A DNA stretch of 5,945 bases from positions 1 to 5,945 of the forward strand of contig JAASSH010000161.1 of NCBI GenBank assembly GCA_021767985.1, written 5' to 3'. Each line of letters starts with the position of its first letter. Position 1 is the first letter of the stretch. This document shows positions 4,889-5,945 of this stretch, in pieces. Origin of the DNA: Gammaproteobacteria bacterium (GTDB taxonomy: Bacteria > Pseudomonadota > Gammaproteobacteria > GCA-001735895). The notes beneath the pieces were generated by a model that saw nothing but the letters and a program-made list of their open reading frames with translations, was not told where the DNA came from and did not search any database. The translations under genes were made by a program, and so were the position numbers.

Positions 4889-5945
4889 ATGATTTTCAGG
4901 AGTCCCCATCCGGACATCGAAATCCCGGATAATATTTCACTGCCCGATTTTATTTTTCACGGTGTCGACTCGTATGCCGATAAACCCGCGCTGGTTGACG
5001 GTCCTTCGGGACGCAGCCTGACCTATGGCGAACTTTACCAGGGCATTCGCAGCCTCGCGCGCGGTTTGAGTCAGAAGGGTTTTGCCAAGGGCGACGTGTT
5101 CGCGATCTATTGCCCGAATCTGCCCGAGTACGCGGTCGTTTTTTATGCCGTAGCCATGCTCGGCGGTATCAATACCACGGTCAACCCGCTGTACACGGCA
5201 GATGAACTGGCACGGCAACTGAACGACGCGAATGCGAAGTACCTGCTAACCATCCCGCTGTTTGTCGATAACGCGCTGGCAGCAGCGGCGAGTTCGAACG
5301 TCGAAGAAGTATTTGTCATCGGCGAAGCCGCAGGAGCCAGTCCCTGGACCTCGCTGTCGATGGACGATGGCGATTTACCGCCGGTAGAAATCAATCCGCT
5401 CGAAGATATCGTCGTGCTGCCGTACTCGAGCGGAACCACCGGTATGCCCAAGGGCGTCATGTTGACCCATTACAACCTGATCGCCAATGTTAGCCAGTTC
5501 AGGGACCTGGCAGAGGTTTCCGAGCAGGACAGGCTGATCGCGATACTGCCTTTTTTCCACATCTTCGGCATGGTGGCGATCATGGCTTACGGTCTGCTGC
5601 AAAGATCGACGATTGTTTCCATGCCGCGCTTCGAGCTGGAACAGTTTCTGCAACTGATGCAGGACCATGAAATTACCCGGAGCTTCCTGGTGCCGCCAGT
5701 AGTGCTCGCACTGGCAAAGAATCCACTGGTCGACGACTATGATCTGTCAGCATTGAAATCAATCGTCTGCGGCGCCGCGCCCTTGAGCAAGGAGCTTACG
5801 CTGGCCTGCAGCGCGCGGCTAGGCTGCGTCGTGGCCCAGGGCTACGGCATGACCGAGATGAGTCCGGCGACTAACCTCGACGACATGAAACAGGCAAATA
5901 TCAGGCCTGGCAGCATCGGTCGAATCATGCCCAACACCGAGGCGA
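4889..5945 (+). CDS. AMP-forming acyl/aryl-CoA ligase, 4-coumarate-CoA ligase-like (3' end outside window)
   Basis: Adenylate-forming enzyme that would activate a carboxylic acid with ATP to an acyl-AMP and transfer it to CoA. There are 352 complete codons in frame to the window end; the family is usually about 500-550 residues, so the C-terminal lid domain with the catalytic Lys is missing from view. Visible motifs: the ATP-phosphate loop YSSGTTGMPKG (179-189), LPFFHIFG with the conserved His at 224, VPPVVLALAKNPLVDDYDLS, CGAAPLSKEL (294-303) and QGYGMTEMSP (317-326). The VPP...VDDYDLS and GAAPL segments closely match plant 4-coumarate-CoA ligases and their bacterial relatives, more than medium- or long-chain acyl-CoA synthetases as I recall them. 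The N-terminus begins near PHPDIEIPDN, as in that family. The substrate (hydroxycinnamate, other aryl acid or fatty acid) cannot be decided here. It is probably a separate transcription unit from the envelope genes upstream. Confidence 0.93.
   Translation, partial: MIFRSPHPDIEIPDNISLPDFIFHGVDSYADKPALVDGPSGRSLTYGELYQGIRSLARGLSQKGFAKGDVFAIYCPNLPEYAVVFYAVAMLGGINTTVNPLYTADELARQLNDANAKYLLTIPLFVDNALAAAASSNVEEVFVIGEAAGASPWTSLSMDDGDLPPVEINPLEDIVVLPYSSGTTGMPKGVMLTHYNLIANVSQFRDLAEVSEQDRLIAILPFFHIFGMVAIMAYGLLQRSTIVSMPRFELEQFLQLMQDHEITRSFLVPPVVLALAKNPLVDDYDLSALKSIVCGAAPLSKELTLACSARLGCVVAQGYGMTEMSPATNLDDMKQANIRPGSIGRIMPNTEA

Noticed and set aside
4828..4932. A 34-codon + strand reading frame overlapping the ligase start
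   Set aside because: Too short, no ribosome binding site, no recognisable motif, and it overlaps the well-supported ligase start in another frame.

Overview
The window looks like a chromosomal stretch of a Gram-negative proteobacterium, most likely a gammaproteobacterium. The grounds are a QseC/PmrB-type sensor kinase, an outer-membrane beta-barrel of the alginate-export type, periplasmic proteins with Sec signal peptides, and moderate GC content. The envelope proteins are strongly acidic, which would suit a marine or brackish organism, but the species cannot be named from the sequence. No mobile element, CRISPR array, tRNA or rRNA was seen.

Layout. (1) Bases 1-848 (+) hold the C-terminal part of a HAMP-linked histidine kinase, cut by the window edge; its response regulator is probably upstream, out of view. 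(2) Convergent to it, with only 13 bases between, is an outer-membrane beta-barrel gene (862-2205, -). (3) The gap 2206-2460 has no convincing gene. It holds a nested inverted repeat just upstream of the barrel gene's ribosome binding site and a weak hairpin downstream of the next gene. (4) A small periplasmic PepSY-domain gene follows (2461-2706, -). (5) The divergent intergenic region 2707-2899 carries the most informative non-coding signal: four TTCAGC-like hexamers at an exact 11-bp period (2792-2830), the usual operator form for OmpR/PhoB-family response regulators. It is followed at the right distance by a -10-like TAGGAT, a 6-bp-arm inverted repeat close to the expected transcript start, and a strong ribosome binding site. 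(6) Downstream are a very acidic secreted protein of unknown function (2900-3772, +) and, after a perfect 10-bp hairpin with a GCAA loop, a membrane-anchored HEAT-repeat protein (3840-4631, +). (7) After a 257-base gap without a supported gene, an AMP-forming acyl/aryl-CoA ligase related to 4-coumarate-CoA ligase begins (4889, +) and runs off the window end.

How the parts may work together (inference): kinase, PepSY protein, outer-membrane barrel, acidic secreted protein and HEAT protein could form one envelope-stress or cation-response module, with the unseen response regulator acting at the 11-bp-phased operator. The CoA ligase is probably a separate transcription unit. The module idea rests on adjacency and on the operator's form, not on any experiment.
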